DNA of 64,000 bases from Trema orientale. Taxonomy: Eukaryota > Streptophyta > Magnoliopsida > Rosales > Cannabaceae. Both the position numbers and the translations under genes were made by a program. Numbering within the stretch: position 1 is the first letter of the stretch; each line of letters begins with the position of its first letter. Below, piece after piece: positions 1 to 11,430 of the stretch. Below the pieces are notes generated by a model, which was not told where the DNA came from, did no database searches, and saw only the letters and a list, made by a program, of their open reading frames with translations. The stretch covers positions 60,433 to 124,432 of the forward strand of contig JXTC01000179.1 of assembly GCA_002914845.1 (NCBI GenBank). Reading direction: 5' to 3'.

Positions 1-47
1 ATCTTAATTTGCTGAAGTATATGTCATGAAGTTTTTTCTTTGTTCAG

Positions 48-2846
48 TTAATTGACCCAGTGGACAAAACAGTTGAGAGGGATTTGTCTCTTATTAAAGA
101 TTTGGGGTTAAAGCTTATATATGCAATGAACACCCATGTACATGCTGATCATGTCACTGGGACTGGCCTCATTAAGGTTTGTCACCCCACTTTCATTTAC
201 TTGATACTTTATGCAGTTTTGGGAAGAAGTCATTTTGATTGAAGAGTTTTTTTTTTATGTGATGTATCATTATAATCTCTCAGCGATTTTTGACTCTGAT
301 TGCCCTTGAAATGCAACTGGTTCTTGCAGACTAAAGTTCCGGGTGTAAAATCTGTTATTTCAAAAGCAAGTGGTTCAAAAGCCGATATTCTGATTGAACC
401 GGGTGACAAAATACAGTTTGGCAGTCTTTTCCTTGAGGTAAGGATGCAAATGTTCAATATCATTGATATATGCTATGATGAATTCTATGCAGAGAATTAT
501 GCTATGAGCTCTGTTCATTTTGAAGTTCTCGGATTTTAGCTTTTACTAAAAGACATGGACCTTGAGGAATGTGAGCCATATAGAACAATGTTTCTAAAAT
601 TCATAAAGCTATAGCGTGGGTTTTGGCTTCAGTTTATATCTTATTTCAATTGAAGATTAGTAAAATCACGAATTTAGTATGAGTCAAGCACAGCTGTTAG
701 GCTAGAGCTCCAACAATTATTGAGCATTTCTTCCTTTCCAGTTACCCTGGACCTGATTCTACTTCATGTACCTCATAAAAAAGAATGATGCAATTTTTAA
801 GTTATAGAATGAGTTGTGCTTAACAAAAGGCACTTATTTTACATGTGAAATTATTTTGAAATAGCAGTATGATACATATTATACAAGCATAAAAAGCCTT
901 TTTCATATGGTCTGCTGACCTTTGCTTTTAGCTAAAATCCTGACAAGGGAATATCAGGAAAACTTCTTGCTCAGTTATTTGGCTCTACATATAAGCCTTA
1001 CCAAAAGCATTCATACCGTTGTACCCTTTTCCGATCGCGTGTTGGTACTCTTTCAACTGTCACGTATGAGTCCATAATAAGAATAGTAACTTACGTGAAT
1101 AAAACATCTAGAGTCATTCTTGTTTTCCAAGAAAATAACTTATTTTTGTGCAGGTTCGTGCCACTCCTGGTCATACCCTGGGTTGTGTCACCTATGTTAC
1201 AGGAGATGGACCTGATCAGCCTCAGCCTAGGCTGGCATTTACAGGGGATGCCTTATTGATACGTGGATGTGGAAGGACAGACTTTCAGGTACGATGATTT
1301 CAACTTCATGAAAATATTCTGCTCCTTTCTTTTTTTATTTACATGTTAATATGAAAAATTCTGGATTATCAAGGTGTTGGGTGATGTCAAAGTTGAGGGT
1401 CGTATTACAGTTTTCCTCCCCTATTTCTCATCCTTGCCCTTTTTTGAGAGAATTCTTTTTACATGTTTCGATTAATTTACTTTTCGTTCACCCTGTTTCG
1501 CCTTTTTCTTGCCCCAACTTTTTCTCAAACATGTCATGCTGTGGGTTTCATGAGCTTGGTTGTGGTGTATGGTTCATGTACACATTTCAAAAGAATCAGA
1601 CTTTGCTTCACCCCTCAGTTTTCAGTTGACGGGCCACAGGGATTCTGGGATTGGTCTTTGTGGAAAATGTTTCTTGAAAATTAATCACTATAGTACTTGC
1701 AAAGGTTTGATGCCACTAAATTTCTTGCAGGGTGGAAGCTCAGAACAGCTCTATAAATCAGTGCATTCACAGGCAAGAAGATGAGAATTATGACTATGCT
1801 CATTAATTTTGTAGAACACTGTTAATAAAAACCACTCAAAAGAAGGGAAAAAAAAAGGAATTTTGAACTTAAATGTCTCTAGAATAACCTTTTTCGTTAT
1901 TGATGTCAGATTTTTACATTGCCCAAGGAAACATTTGTCTATCCAGCTCATGACTACAAAGGATTCAGCGTAAGTAAATGCTGAAGCTTTTGTTAATTAA
2001 CTTTCCAGACAGAGATAAATGAATCTGCTTGTGTAACAAAGCTACTAATTTCAGGTTAGCACTGTGGGAGAGGAGATTCTATACAATCCTCGCTTAACAA
2101 AGAATGAGGTAACCTGTCACTAATTCACTTAATGGTTTACATGTCTTTCCTGTACAAAATTCCATATATACAAGAGAACTCCTCTCTAAGCTCCGTTTGT
2201 GATGAGGTTTTGAGGCTAATGAAAAGACGAACCTTTGAGTATATCCTCTTCTTTCCTCAAATACAGAACACCAACATTTAGTTTAGCATGCAGCAGAGAA
2301 AAGTAGTAAATGTTTCATTGAAACTTCTACAATCATCAAAATTTAAAAGATTCAAGACCTTAGAAAAAGTATTCATTTATCAACTGTACAGCAAACTCAT
2401 TCTAACGTTCAGTTTATCAGTACTATATATAGCCTCTGTAACATTCTCAAACAATGACAACCACAGAGCCCCAATTCCAGGAAAGCTTCTAAGAATGTTG
2501 CAAAAACTTTCTCCGTCTTTTTTTTTTCTTTTTTCCTAATGAGTTGTAAACGTTCTTTTTTTTTTTTTTTTTCATTCAAAAACATTTCAACTCAAACGTA
2601 TTATACCTCTTTTTCAGGAAACGTTCAAGGGCATTATGGAAAGTAAGTATCTGTTAAATATTTTTATTTGATGAAACATGCATCATGCATACTCTTTTAA
2701 TTGAGAGGGAACTAAATTTGGATTATAAACTGCTAACAATCACAATCTTTGCATCAGATCTGAATCTAGCATATCCGAAGATGATCGACATAGCTGTTCC
2801 AGCAAACATGGTTTGTGGTTTGCAGGACATGACATCCAAAGTCTGA
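48..2846 (+). CDS. ETHE1: ETHE1 persulfide dioxygenase (glyoxalase II-like GLX2-3), 5'-truncated by window
   Basis: Exons: 48-176, 330-437, 1154-1288, 1731-1772, 1910-1969, 2055-2108, 2618-2642, 2758-2846 (213 residues plus TGA). The joined frame is open throughout. It is a metallo-beta-lactamase-fold protein with the THVHADH metal motif in the first exon, a second histidine in ATPGHT, the metal aspartate in FTGDAL, then RGCGRTDFQ and YPAHDYKG, and the C-terminal [19 protein letters not shown] typical of plant ETHE1. In this family a mononuclear iron centre oxidises glutathione persulfide to sulfite plus GSH in the mitochondrial matrix, during cysteine and sulfide catabolism. The mitochondrial targeting peptide and first exons lie left of the window. 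The intron after exon 1731-1772 starts with GC (CAG|GCAAGA), a GC-AG intron. The family assignment is secure; the start is missing. Confidence 0.96.
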
Positions 2847-2956
2847 TATGCCTTTTCAGCCACATCGTGTTAGTTTGTATTTGACTTGCATTGTAATATT
2901 TAAAAAAAAAAAAAAGAAGGCATGCTTTCTTGTACATCGCAAAGTAAAAACTTGTG

Positions 2957-2962
2957 AATAAA
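2957..2962 (+). promoter_or_regulatory. Probable poly(A) signal of ETHE1
   Basis: An AATAAA hexamer lies 111 bases after the ETHE1 stop codon, in AT-rich sequence on the same strand. Its position fits a plant near-upstream polyadenylation element. Plant signals are degenerate, so this is inference. Confidence 0.4.
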
Positions 2963-3607
2963 TTGCCAAACTATGTAATAAACTAGGGGAAAAGCAAGCA
3001 AAGGTGATTGGCTAAGTTAGTATAATATGTACTCTTGATTGAAGAATGCAAGTTGTCACCTGAAAATGGTTTTTAATTGATACACTTGTGCAAATATAGC
3101 TGTTTCCTCTATTTTCCTTGTTGGGCCTCAATTTTGTGCAAATTTTTAGGGCTGTGCACATGACTGGAGAACAACAAGATAGATATACTTTTGGTCCGCT
3201 GTCCGTCTGTTTGCGGATAATGATGATAGTATACGCACTCGACTGGAAGTCACTATCAAATATTTGACAAGAAGTTTGAGCAAAATATTCAAATATTTAT
3301 ACATCTCGATTGAAGTCCGAAAGAGAGAAACGACTGACATAAATCTAGCACTTGTGGAGGCAAACAATGATAGGGAATCCAAATAGGATTTAGACCATCT
3401 TTACTAATCCGTAATGAAGCAACAATGGTTCCGTAATGAAGCAACAATGGGATGAGAATGAGAACGAGAACAAAGAGAATTGTTTCCCTTTTCCATCCAT
3501 ACACATTTTATGTTTATCCTTCAAATTTTTAATACTCCCTCTTTGTTTGAGGGAGTCTGGACTGAATAAGTAAAGTTTGGGCCTCCCATGTCACAAAGTT
3601 TTGAGTA
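2963..3607. other. Gene-free spacer downstream of ETHE1
   Basis: No ORF with coding character or recognisable repeat is visible. The sequence is ordinary AT-rich intergenic DNA up to the target-site duplication of the element that follows. Confidence 0.6.
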
Positions 3608-3764
3608 TTTATAAGAGGGGGAATTTGGCAATTACCCTTAATTAAATATGATTACCCCTTTTTTTTTATAATCTTCTACTCATACCCTTTTTTATTTGTA
3701 AACTACCTAAATTATCCTTAAAAGTAAACGTGAATAAATCGGCCCTTTCATGGTCTCTCTTCCT

Positions 3765-3970
3765 TCTCTCTAAAAATTATCGAACGCTCTCTTCTCTCTC
3801 TATAAAAATGGTCGAACGCTCTCCTCCCTCTCTCTAAAAATAGTCGAACGCTCTTCTCTCTCTCTCTCGCTAAAAATGGCCGAACGTTCTCCTCTCTCTC
3901 TCTCTCTAAAAATGTCTGAAATCTCTCTCATCTCTCTCTAAAATCGCGCACTCTCTCTTCTCTCTCTGTA
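3765..3970. repeat. CT-rich minisatellite, ~32-36-bp unit, about six copies
   Basis: A core AAAAATGGTCGAACGCTCT followed by a (CT)n tail recurs at about 3772, 3804, 3836, 3873, 3908 and 3939, with increasing divergence toward the right. It lies wholly inside the Mutator-like element. Confidence 0.8.
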
Positions 3971-4094
3971 ATTGTCATCTTCGTTGAATAAATCGGCTTG
4001 GAGTGGGTTTTGTGGTCGATTCATTGGAGAAAAAACAATCTACTGGAGGCATTTTTGCTGATAAAGCTCGGAATCGGCATAGGAGATTAATGCA

Positions 4095-4795
4095 AGCTTT
4101 TCATGTAAACCAATTGTTTACAGTTTAGTTTCTTTTTAAGCATAGACATGAACAAGTTGTTTACTATTACTCACGAAACCAGTTGATTAGATTTTTGTCT
4201 CTCTAATAGAGGTTGAAACTTCTTCTTTACAGTTATCGGAAAAAAAAAATTAATTATAACTAAAGCACTAAAGCAGATCTATAAGTTATAGCAGTTGTTT
4301 ATAGTTTAGTTTCTTTTTAAGCATAGACGTGAACAAGTTGTTTACTATTACTTGTGAAACCAGTTGATTCCATTTTTGTCTCTCTAATAAAGGTTGAAAC
4401 TTCTTGTTTACAGTTATCGGAAAAAAAAAAAATTATAGCCAAAGCACTGAAGCAGATCTGTAAATTATACCAGTTGTTTACAGTTTAAGTTCTTTTTAAG
4501 CATAGAAGTGAACAAATTGTTTACTATTAGTTCCGAAATCAGTTGGTTATATTTTTGTCTCTCTTGTAGAGGTTGAAACTTCTTGTTTACAGTTATCAAG
4601 AAAAAAAAAGTTAATTATAGCCAAAGTACTGAAGCAGATCTGTAAATTATACCAGTTGTTTACAGTTTAAGTTCTTTTTAAGCATAGATGTGAACAAGTT
4701 GTTTACTATTAGTTCCGAAACCAGTTGGTTACATTTTTGTCTCTCTTATAGAGGTTGAAACGTCTTGTTTATAGTTATCGGGGAAAAAAAGTTAA
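4095..4795. repeat. Four-copy tandem array, 179-182-bp period
   Basis: The marker TCTTTTTAAGCATAGA recurs at about 4131, 4312, 4491 and 4673, giving periods of 181, 179 and 182 bp. Each unit contains the words TTGTTTAC, CAGTTG, TTTTTGTCTCTCT, GAGGTTGAAAC and a poly(A) run in the same order. Copies 3 and 4 are the most alike. The array is internal to the 3617-4910 element. Confidence 0.9.
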
Positions 4796-4919
4796 CTAAG
4801 GGTAAAATTGGAATTGTAGGTGAAAAAACGGATAACAAATTATTTATATTTTAAAAACGGGCAAGTTGAAAATATCCAACCCAAAAACAGGTGCTGAGTC
4901 TAATTTCCACTTTATAAGA

Positions 4920-5322
4920 AGTGGCTTTTTCCCCCTTAAGATCAATGTTAAAAAGATGACCATTATTTATAGCTATTTAACAAATAACCATTTTATAATT
5001 TTATTTTGATATATGACCGTCTTTTAGTTGATCTATTTTTTATGAAGTAAATCAATTTTTGAAAAAGTAAATCAATTTCCAAAAAATATTGAATATATTT
5101 TGATATTCTAAATACGAGAAACTGCTATTTTTAAAATAATTTTTAAAATTCAGCCATTTTTTAACAGTGTTTGAAAACGGCCATTTTACAAACTATGATC
5201 CAAAATTCAGTTATTTGACTAAAAAGCCCAAGAGTTTTTAGTTTGGCCCTAATCCTCGTGTGCGTGGAAGTTCACTCCACTTGCTTTTTGTTTTTTGGTT
5301 TCTATATAAAAAGTCAAAAACA
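4920..5322. other. AT-rich spacer, no feature recognised
   Basis: AT-rich sequence with loosely repeated words such as GACCATTATTTATAGC and GGCCATTTTACAAAC. No confident element boundary or ORF is visible. Confidence 0.4.
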
Positions 5323-5600
5323 AAAGTACAATTGGTCAACTTTTTTTAAAGAAAAATACCATTTTTTAAAATGTTTTTAGAAAAATACAATTTTTAAAAA
5401 TGATTACTAGTTATCAATATTTGAAACTGATTATTGATTACCAATTATCATTTATACACCAGTTATAAATACTTTAGTTACTAGTTACTGTTGCTCGAAA
5501 ATTAGTTACTGATTACTAATTACTATTTTTAAAAATGATATTTTGTAAAAAAATTTTAAAAAATGGTATTTTTCTAAAAAATGCACCACTGGATTTAGAA
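5323..5600. mobile_element. MITE with internal GTTAC/TTACTAG short repeats
   Basis: The left arm contains AAAAATACCATTTTTTAAAAT and the right arm its complement, ATTTTAAAAAATGGTATTTTT, so the ends pair. Between them is a series of TTACTAGTTACT-like words. The same design (pairing ATACCATTTTT arms around GTTAC words) recurs at 35307-35700 and 35775-36215. Target duplication not resolved. Confidence 0.5.
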
Positions 5601-5764
5601 AAATACTTATCCACCGTATATTTGTAATTCCTTTTCTAAAATGGCCGTAAAGGGCCGATGTTTCTCCTTTTTTTTTCCGGTCATAATAACAAAAAGAAAC
5701 AAGCAGGTCACCTCGAATTTCGAAGTAAATTGACCCTTTTAGAACTATTTTTCAGGACTATACT

Positions 5765-6190
5765 TTTAGGCTATGTCTCCTAGAGAGGAAACGAAATAAG
5801 AGAGACGGAAAAAATATAAGGGATAAAAAATTTGTAGGATAGAAAGAAAATTATTCTTTTTTTATAGTTATTTGGTACGTAAAAACGAAATAAAATTAGT
5901 ATATTTTAAAATGAATATTTGTCTCTCTATATTATTATTTTAAAAGTTAATATGTAAGGTTAATTTAGTAAATTAAATTCTTTCATTGATTAAGTTTCTT
6001 TCCTTTCTTTTTTCTCTCAATGTTGGAGGGAAAAGGGTTTTGTGGGCCCAACTATTGTTTTTCTCTCTTTTTTCTTTTCCTTTTATTTTCTTTTCTTTTT
6101 TCTTTCCTTCTAAACAACCATATTTTCTCTAATCTGTTTCTTTTTTGTTCTACACTTTCTTTAATCTCCCTATTCCCTCTTACGAAATAT
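5765..6190. mobile_element. Possible MITE (weak)
   Basis: Begins GGCTATGTCTCCTAGAGAGGAAAC and ends near a loosely complementary CTTCTAAACAACCATA. The AT-rich interior and opening resemble common plant MITEs, but the inverted repeat is weak and no target duplication was found. Confidence 0.25.
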
Positions 6191-6662
6191 AGCAAAGTTA
6201 TTATTTTAGTTATGACCAATCATAATAACAATAACAATATTATGACAAATAATCATTGTTTTTATTTATCATGACCAACGGTAAGTGTTGCTATGATCAT
6301 TGACCACCATAATTATAGTGATAACTCTTAAAAAAATTATTTACAAAAATAGTCCTAGAAATATCATTTCAACTCAAATTAATAATCCATCCAAATCTCT
6401 TCCTATTACCTACCAAGAGAAGTGAAATTCTACATAAGCCACTTTACAATCCTCTTTAAACTCAAATAATTGTATCTTATAAGAAGAATGCTAAAGTGTA
6501 CTATTTATTACATATTATTTCTGTCATTCCTTGACACGTAAATTCTACGAATCAGTTTCATAATTTACTAAAATAATATATCATAAAAAAATCCGCACGT
6601 CAAGCAGCGAGATTGAAGAGTGTAAAAAAGAATGCAAAAGAGAGTCATCTGAAAAATACAAT

Positions 6663-7022
6663 GGCCCCGTCTGTTTCGCCTATTTGAATGTGTGTATTTG
6701 AATGGAAATTGTGGAATGGGTTATAATTGGAATGGAAGACATTTGAATGGAAAAAATAGTGGAATGTGTTATAATTAGAATGGGAGTATTGGAATGGACC
6801 ATTCAAAAACACCTCTTCCCCTCCATTCTCATCCAAGACACAAAAATCCATTCAAATAGTTGATGTGACTGATGAACCATTTGAATGGAAAAACTAAATT
6901 GTTAAAACAAACGCTCATTCCAAAAGACTATTTAAATGGAAAATTTAGAGTTGCTGAAATAAACACTCATTCAAATGGATTTTCCATTTCAATGGAATGG
7001 AATGGGCGAACCAAACGGCCCC
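6663..7022. mobile_element. MITE with GGCCCCGT...ACGGCCCC termini
   Basis: The 18-bp ends pair with four mismatches (left GGCCCCGTCTGTTTCGCC; right GGCGAACCAAACGGCCCC). The interior is rich in TTGAATGGA and its complement. AAT flanks both sides, and the eight flanking bases match at only 5 positions, so hAT versus PIF/Harbinger is undecided. A diverged relative lies at 13735-14115. Confidence 0.7.
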
Positions 7023-7263
7023 AATAGTTTTGCCAATTATTCATTTACTGTAGAGATGTAAAGTGGGCCAGGTCAACCCACATTTAATAAGCCTACACAG
7101 ACTTTGTACCGAGTCTAGACCCAGCCCATATTCTTATTAAGAGGTCTGGCACGGTTCAGAGGCCCTACCCGTATTTTATGCGGGCCTAAGTGGGCCGTGT
7201 CTATGTAGGCCGACTATGGGCCAAAATGCAGACTAAGTTCGTTGTTGTTTTATGCTTTAAAAT

Positions 7264-8501
7264 TGTTGGGATATTTGTCCTAAAAAGCATATTTCCAATT
7301 GTATCCTTTGAGTATAAACAACTTTCTCTTATATGTAATTATGATATTTACTAGATTAAACTATCTTAGTTGTATAGTTTATTTATCTGAAAAAGATTCC
7401 ATAACTTTGTTTATGTATAAAGAAACAAACATGATTAAGTGTTAATTATGGGGAGACTTGTTTCTTTATCTAAGTCTAAATGAATTAGTTCACAATCTGT
7501 AAATAAAGATGGAATACTTTATTTACTATAGGTTGTAGTATTTGTCTATCTCAACGGGAATGATGTGTCTCAAATCATTGAAGTATGTGACTTCTGATAG
7601 AAACACTAGTACAACATAAATAAGTTATGTGTATTGAACTGGACTAGGCAATATAAAGAATTAGAGTGCCGTAACTCAATTCTTTTATTACCACAAACTA
7701 ACTCTTAGCATATCGATCTTAATCCTTGATATTTGATTGGATTTGCTTTCATGGATTGTAGCCTTTTGATTTGTTAAAAGACTAGCCTCTATGAAATTAG
7801 AGGTGAACTCTGGCATATTGGAGGTTATGGTTTATGAATTGATGGGAACACCAAATAGTTCAGGACACTATACNNNNNNNNNNNNNNNNNNNNNNNNNNN
7901 NNNNNNNNNNNNNNNNNNNNNNNNNNNNNNNNNNNNNNNNNNNNNNNNNNNNNNNNNNNNNNNNNNNNNNNNNNNNNNNNNNNNNNNNNNNNNNNNNNNN
8001 NNNNNNNNNNNNNNNNNNNNNNNNNNNNNNNNNNNNNNNNNNNNNNNNNNNNNNNNNNNNNNNNNNNNNNNNNNNNNNNNNNNNNNNNNNNNNNNNNNNN
8101 NNNNNNNNNNNNNNNNNNNNNNNNNNNNNNNNNNNNNNNNNNNNNNNNNNNNNNNNNNNNNNNNNNNNNNNNNNNNNNNNNNNNNNNNNNNNNNNNNNNN
8201 NNNNNNNNNNNNNNNNNNNNNNNNNNNNNNNNNNNNNNNNNNNNNNNNNNNNNNNNNNNNNNNNNNNNNNNNNNNNNNNNNNNNNNNNNNNNNNNNNNNN
8301 NNNNNNNNNNNNNNNNNNNNTATGTTATACATGATCCTGTATATGATATATGCATGTAATATGGTTATGAAAATTGTTTTCATGTAAAAATTTTAAAACC
8401 TAAATCCGTTAATTATTCCGCTGCGTTCATGATGTGATCATGTGCTTTCCATAATTTGCATACATGTATGTTTTTGTCCTAAGTGTTAGGCAATTCCAGC
8501 A
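7264..8501. mobile_element. Solo LTR (Copia-like) with AAAAT target duplication
   Basis: It starts TGTTGGGATATTTGTCC and ends AATTCCAGCA, giving TG...CA ends with inverted TGYTGG termini. The identical pentamer AAAAT flanks both sides (7259-7263 and 8502-8506). No internal coding region is seen, but the 447-base gap lies inside, so a longer element collapsed by the assembly cannot be excluded. Superfamily is inferred from the terminus only. Confidence 0.6.
7874..8320. other. Assembly gap (447 N)
   Basis: An unbroken run of N. Any ORF drawn across it is meaningless. It falls within the solo LTR, so a collapsed repeat is the likely cause. Confidence 1.
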
Positions 8502-8511
8502 AAAATATCAA

Positions 8512-8961
8512 GAGAAATTTACTCCTAGTACCTATTTTTAAAACTTATTTTCATAAATGCCCGTTTTTAATTTTTCTTTCAAAAATATCCGTTTTTATGG
8601 TTCACATTTCATACGCAAAATGTGAGTGGTCCATATTTATAATATAAAATTTATCTATGAGGTACACATTTCATGTATAAACTATGAATGATATTTATTT
8701 ACAATGTAAATATTTACTACGATTTATATTTTTCATTATAAATTTGACTTATAATATACATTTTAAATGTGTACAAATTTTTAGTATAATTTTTATTCAT
8801 GAGATATAAACCATGATATACATTTAATGTATGATGTGTAAAATAGTGGTAGTCTACATATCTTCAAAAATGGATATAAAAACGGGTATTTATAAAATAA
8901 AATTAAAAATAGGTATTTATGGAAATATAGTTTTAAAAATGAGTATTTATAAACTTTTCCC
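8512..8961. mobile_element. Mutator-type MITE with 9-bp target duplication AAATATCAA
   Basis: Identical 9-mers AAATATCAA lie at 8503-8511 and 8962-8970. The ends pair imperfectly: left GAGAAATTTACTCCTAGTAC, complement of right GGGAAAAGTTTATAAATACT, then a shared ATTTTTAAAACT. The interior is AT-rich and non-coding. It inserted next to the right end of the solo LTR, and its left target copy overlaps the LTR's own AAAAT duplication. Confidence 0.7.
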
Positions 8962-9296
8962 AAATATCAAATATGTGCTTATGTAGGCTACAATATGGGC
9001 CTAAAACCCATTTATATTCTTTTTATATTTAAATAAATTGAAAATAAACACAAATAAATAAATAAATAATATTAAAAACATATTAATGAAAATATTTAAT
9101 TAAATTTTTTTTAAAATTTTAATTAAGAAATATATTTTTAAATATATAAAATTGATTAAATGTGAGCCTGCATAAACGTAAGTCGGGCCGATGGGCCTAT
9201 TAATGAGGCCCGGTCCGACTTTTACTATATGTTACAGGTCGGCCCTAGGCTTACATTAATGTGGGTCAAGCCGGCCTGGCCCACATTGAAATTTCA

Positions 9297-11430
9297 ATTT
9301 ATTCAAAAAAGAGAAAGAAAAAAAAAAAAAAAAAAAAAAAAACCCAACCCAATTCCACGAAACCCATTCCCATATACCATCTCTTTATTTTTGGGAATTC
9401 ACGCACACGATTTGCAAACGCATTCTTGTCATCTTGTGGCTTCCATTTTAAACTTCCCTTCTTTTATAATAATAGGATTAAAAGCCTCTAGACTTCCTCC
9501 ACTTAAACATTTGTCTCAATTTGGCCCCTAGGCCTAAACAAGTCAAGTCTCAAGTGCATCACTAACACTGAATTTTTGAAAAATATTTGATTTTTTTTTT
9601 TCCAGACTAGTCGTTTGACAGAAATTGTGTTATGTGTCATACTGTTAAAACAACTATACCGGCCCATAGCACAAAACAATATTATTCAGTCCATATAATC
9701 GTACCTCATCAACAAAAGAGCGATCTGAAACATTCTAAAGACTAGTGTTGACGTATTCATTGCTGCATTTTTATATAGTTCTTGCATGCATGAACCAATA
9801 TGGAACAAGTTCTGATGAACAAATGCTTATTATCCATCCTTGATAATAATTCCAACAAAAACTCATTTAAGTCTTTGACGTGATGTGACATCTAATTAAT
9901 TAGGTACGAATCAAATAAGACCAAAATTAAACATATATAATAAAACTTCATTCTACAAACAGAGCATGAGAAAAAAAAATTACATAAAATTATTATGTGA
10001 TTTTTTTTTGGAAATAAAATTATTATGTGATTAGATTATTTGATATTAGAGCAAGGTAAAATTTACGTTTATCTGTATCTCAAGATTGATGAGAAATTGT
10101 TTTTTTTTTTTTTAAAAAAAAAAAAGGGGATTGATGAGAAATGTCTTTAGATTGATCACAAGTCTGAAGGGAGCCACGTATAGGAAGTCGTGTTATGCAA
10201 GAAAATATCTGAAAGAGATGCATAGTGTATCAGGTCGGCCAGGGAGCCATGCATATAATTATATTAATGGGCCCTATCTGATCAAAAGCCTGTGGCCCGT
10301 CACCTGTGCCTTTTAAACTGAAATCTCACTATCAATGATGCTCCGTTTCCTTTTACTACGTGGAAATGGAGTCTGTTTTAGTCATGTATATATCCCAACA
10401 TATATTAATTAAACGATTATAATGGATATTTTTTACAATTACTTATAAGAAAAATCAACCCCAATCGGTCAATTTTTTTTAATGATATTGTTTTTTTCCA
10501 GTCAAAATTAATTACTATTATGTATCGGAAATCCAAAATCGTCGGAATTTGCAATATGTTATCTATGATTATAAAGAATTAATTTGAGAGCATACTTTGT
10601 TTTGATTAGTTAGGAATTTCTATTATAGCAGAACTTATCACTTGAAATAAAGTTATAGTAAAGGAATTCGTTAAGTTTTTAGTTTTAATACACCTTGATG
10701 CATGAACTTTTTGTATAGTTTTGAGACAAATCATGACATGTTGGAGTAGTTTTACCTAATAATTAAAAAACCATTGTAACAAGTGGATACAAGAGACGGT
10801 CATTTTTGTTCCTCCGGTAAAGAATGCGACGTGTTATCTTCATTTAAGTGATTTTATTTATTTATTTATTTATGTTTTTGGGAAAGCACCAATGACTGTT
10901 CATTCATGAAAACTCGGATGAGGCCACGTAGGCGGTCATAAAACGACAGACAATTGTTGTCGTTGACTGGGCTCAAAGAATTCCTATCCAATATGCCTAA
11001 AGAACAATATCTCATGGGACCCATTCTTAACAAATCCGCAAAAAAGCGAAATTAACTGATTCGTGCACTGGTGCGATTGTCGACATCTGTCTGTCTACAA
11101 TTATCTCAATCCAGTGAAAGCAATACCACAATTGAACTATGAATTACATGTGTCTAACTAATCATCTTCGGCCACGTATATAATCTGTTGACTCTAGTTC
11201 TTGACTTGATCAATATAACCCGATTTCACTCTGTTGAGTCCGCACTGTATATATATTTTTTCTCTTGTTTGCCGACACCAAAAAGAGAGAGTGGAAGAAA
11301 AAAACAGGAAAGATACTGACAGAGGTGACATCCATTAGCTTTTACCAAAAAGAAAAAAAAAACAGTACGTGGGTGACTTTCGAAGTCTGGCATCAAATAT
11401 GAAAAAAGCTCATTTTGGCAATGTTTGCTT
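9297..11430. other. Gene-free intergenic DNA
   Basis: Poly(A) tract at about 9318-9342. A T/A homopolymer pair (about 10100-10124) is flanked by two GATTGATGAGAAAT direct copies. Another short direct repeat, AAAATTATTATGTGATT, lies near 9986-10032. No ORF with exon structure or family resemblance is visible. Confidence 0.5.

Larger units (their letters stand above)
3617..4910. mobile_element. Non-autonomous Mutator-like element with perfect 9-bp target duplication
   Basis: Both sides carry the same 9-mer TTTATAAGA (3608-3616 and 4911-4919). Element ends are imperfect inverted repeats: the left begins GGGGGAATTTGGC and the complement of the right begins GTGGAAATTAGAC. A 9-bp target duplication is characteristic of Mutator-like elements. 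There is no transposase ORF. The interior holds a CT-rich minisatellite (about 3765-3970), a short more GC-rich stretch (about 3975-4095) that could be captured DNA, and four copies of a ~180-bp tandem repeat. Confidence 0.7.
7051..9296. mobile_element. hAT-like non-autonomous element, host of nested insertions
   Basis: The left end reads TAGAGATGTAAAGTGGGCCAGG. The complement of the right end reads GTGGGCCAGGCCGGCTTGAC, and both continue with an ACCCACATT-type block and GGGCC-rich sequence for about 150 bp. Flanking octamers ATTTACTG and ATTTATTC match at 6 of 8 positions, fitting an aged 8-bp hAT duplication. No transposase is visible. The middle is occupied by a solo LTR, a MITE and the assembly gap. 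Confidence 0.5.

Noticed and set aside
1351..1784. Overlapping ORFs inside ETHE1
   Set aside because: They lie mostly in an intron and are frame shadows of the real exons.
7791..8387. ORFs of up to 198 codons around 7.8-8.4 kb
   Set aside because: They consist almost entirely of N from the assembly gap.
9229..9531. ORF with a poly-Lys run
   Set aside because: Produced by a poly(A) tract and the end of the hAT-like element; no family resemblance.
10131..10316. 61-codon ORF MMRNVFRLITSLKGATYRKS
   Set aside because: No homologue recognised, no splice context and no promoter; length is within chance expectation.
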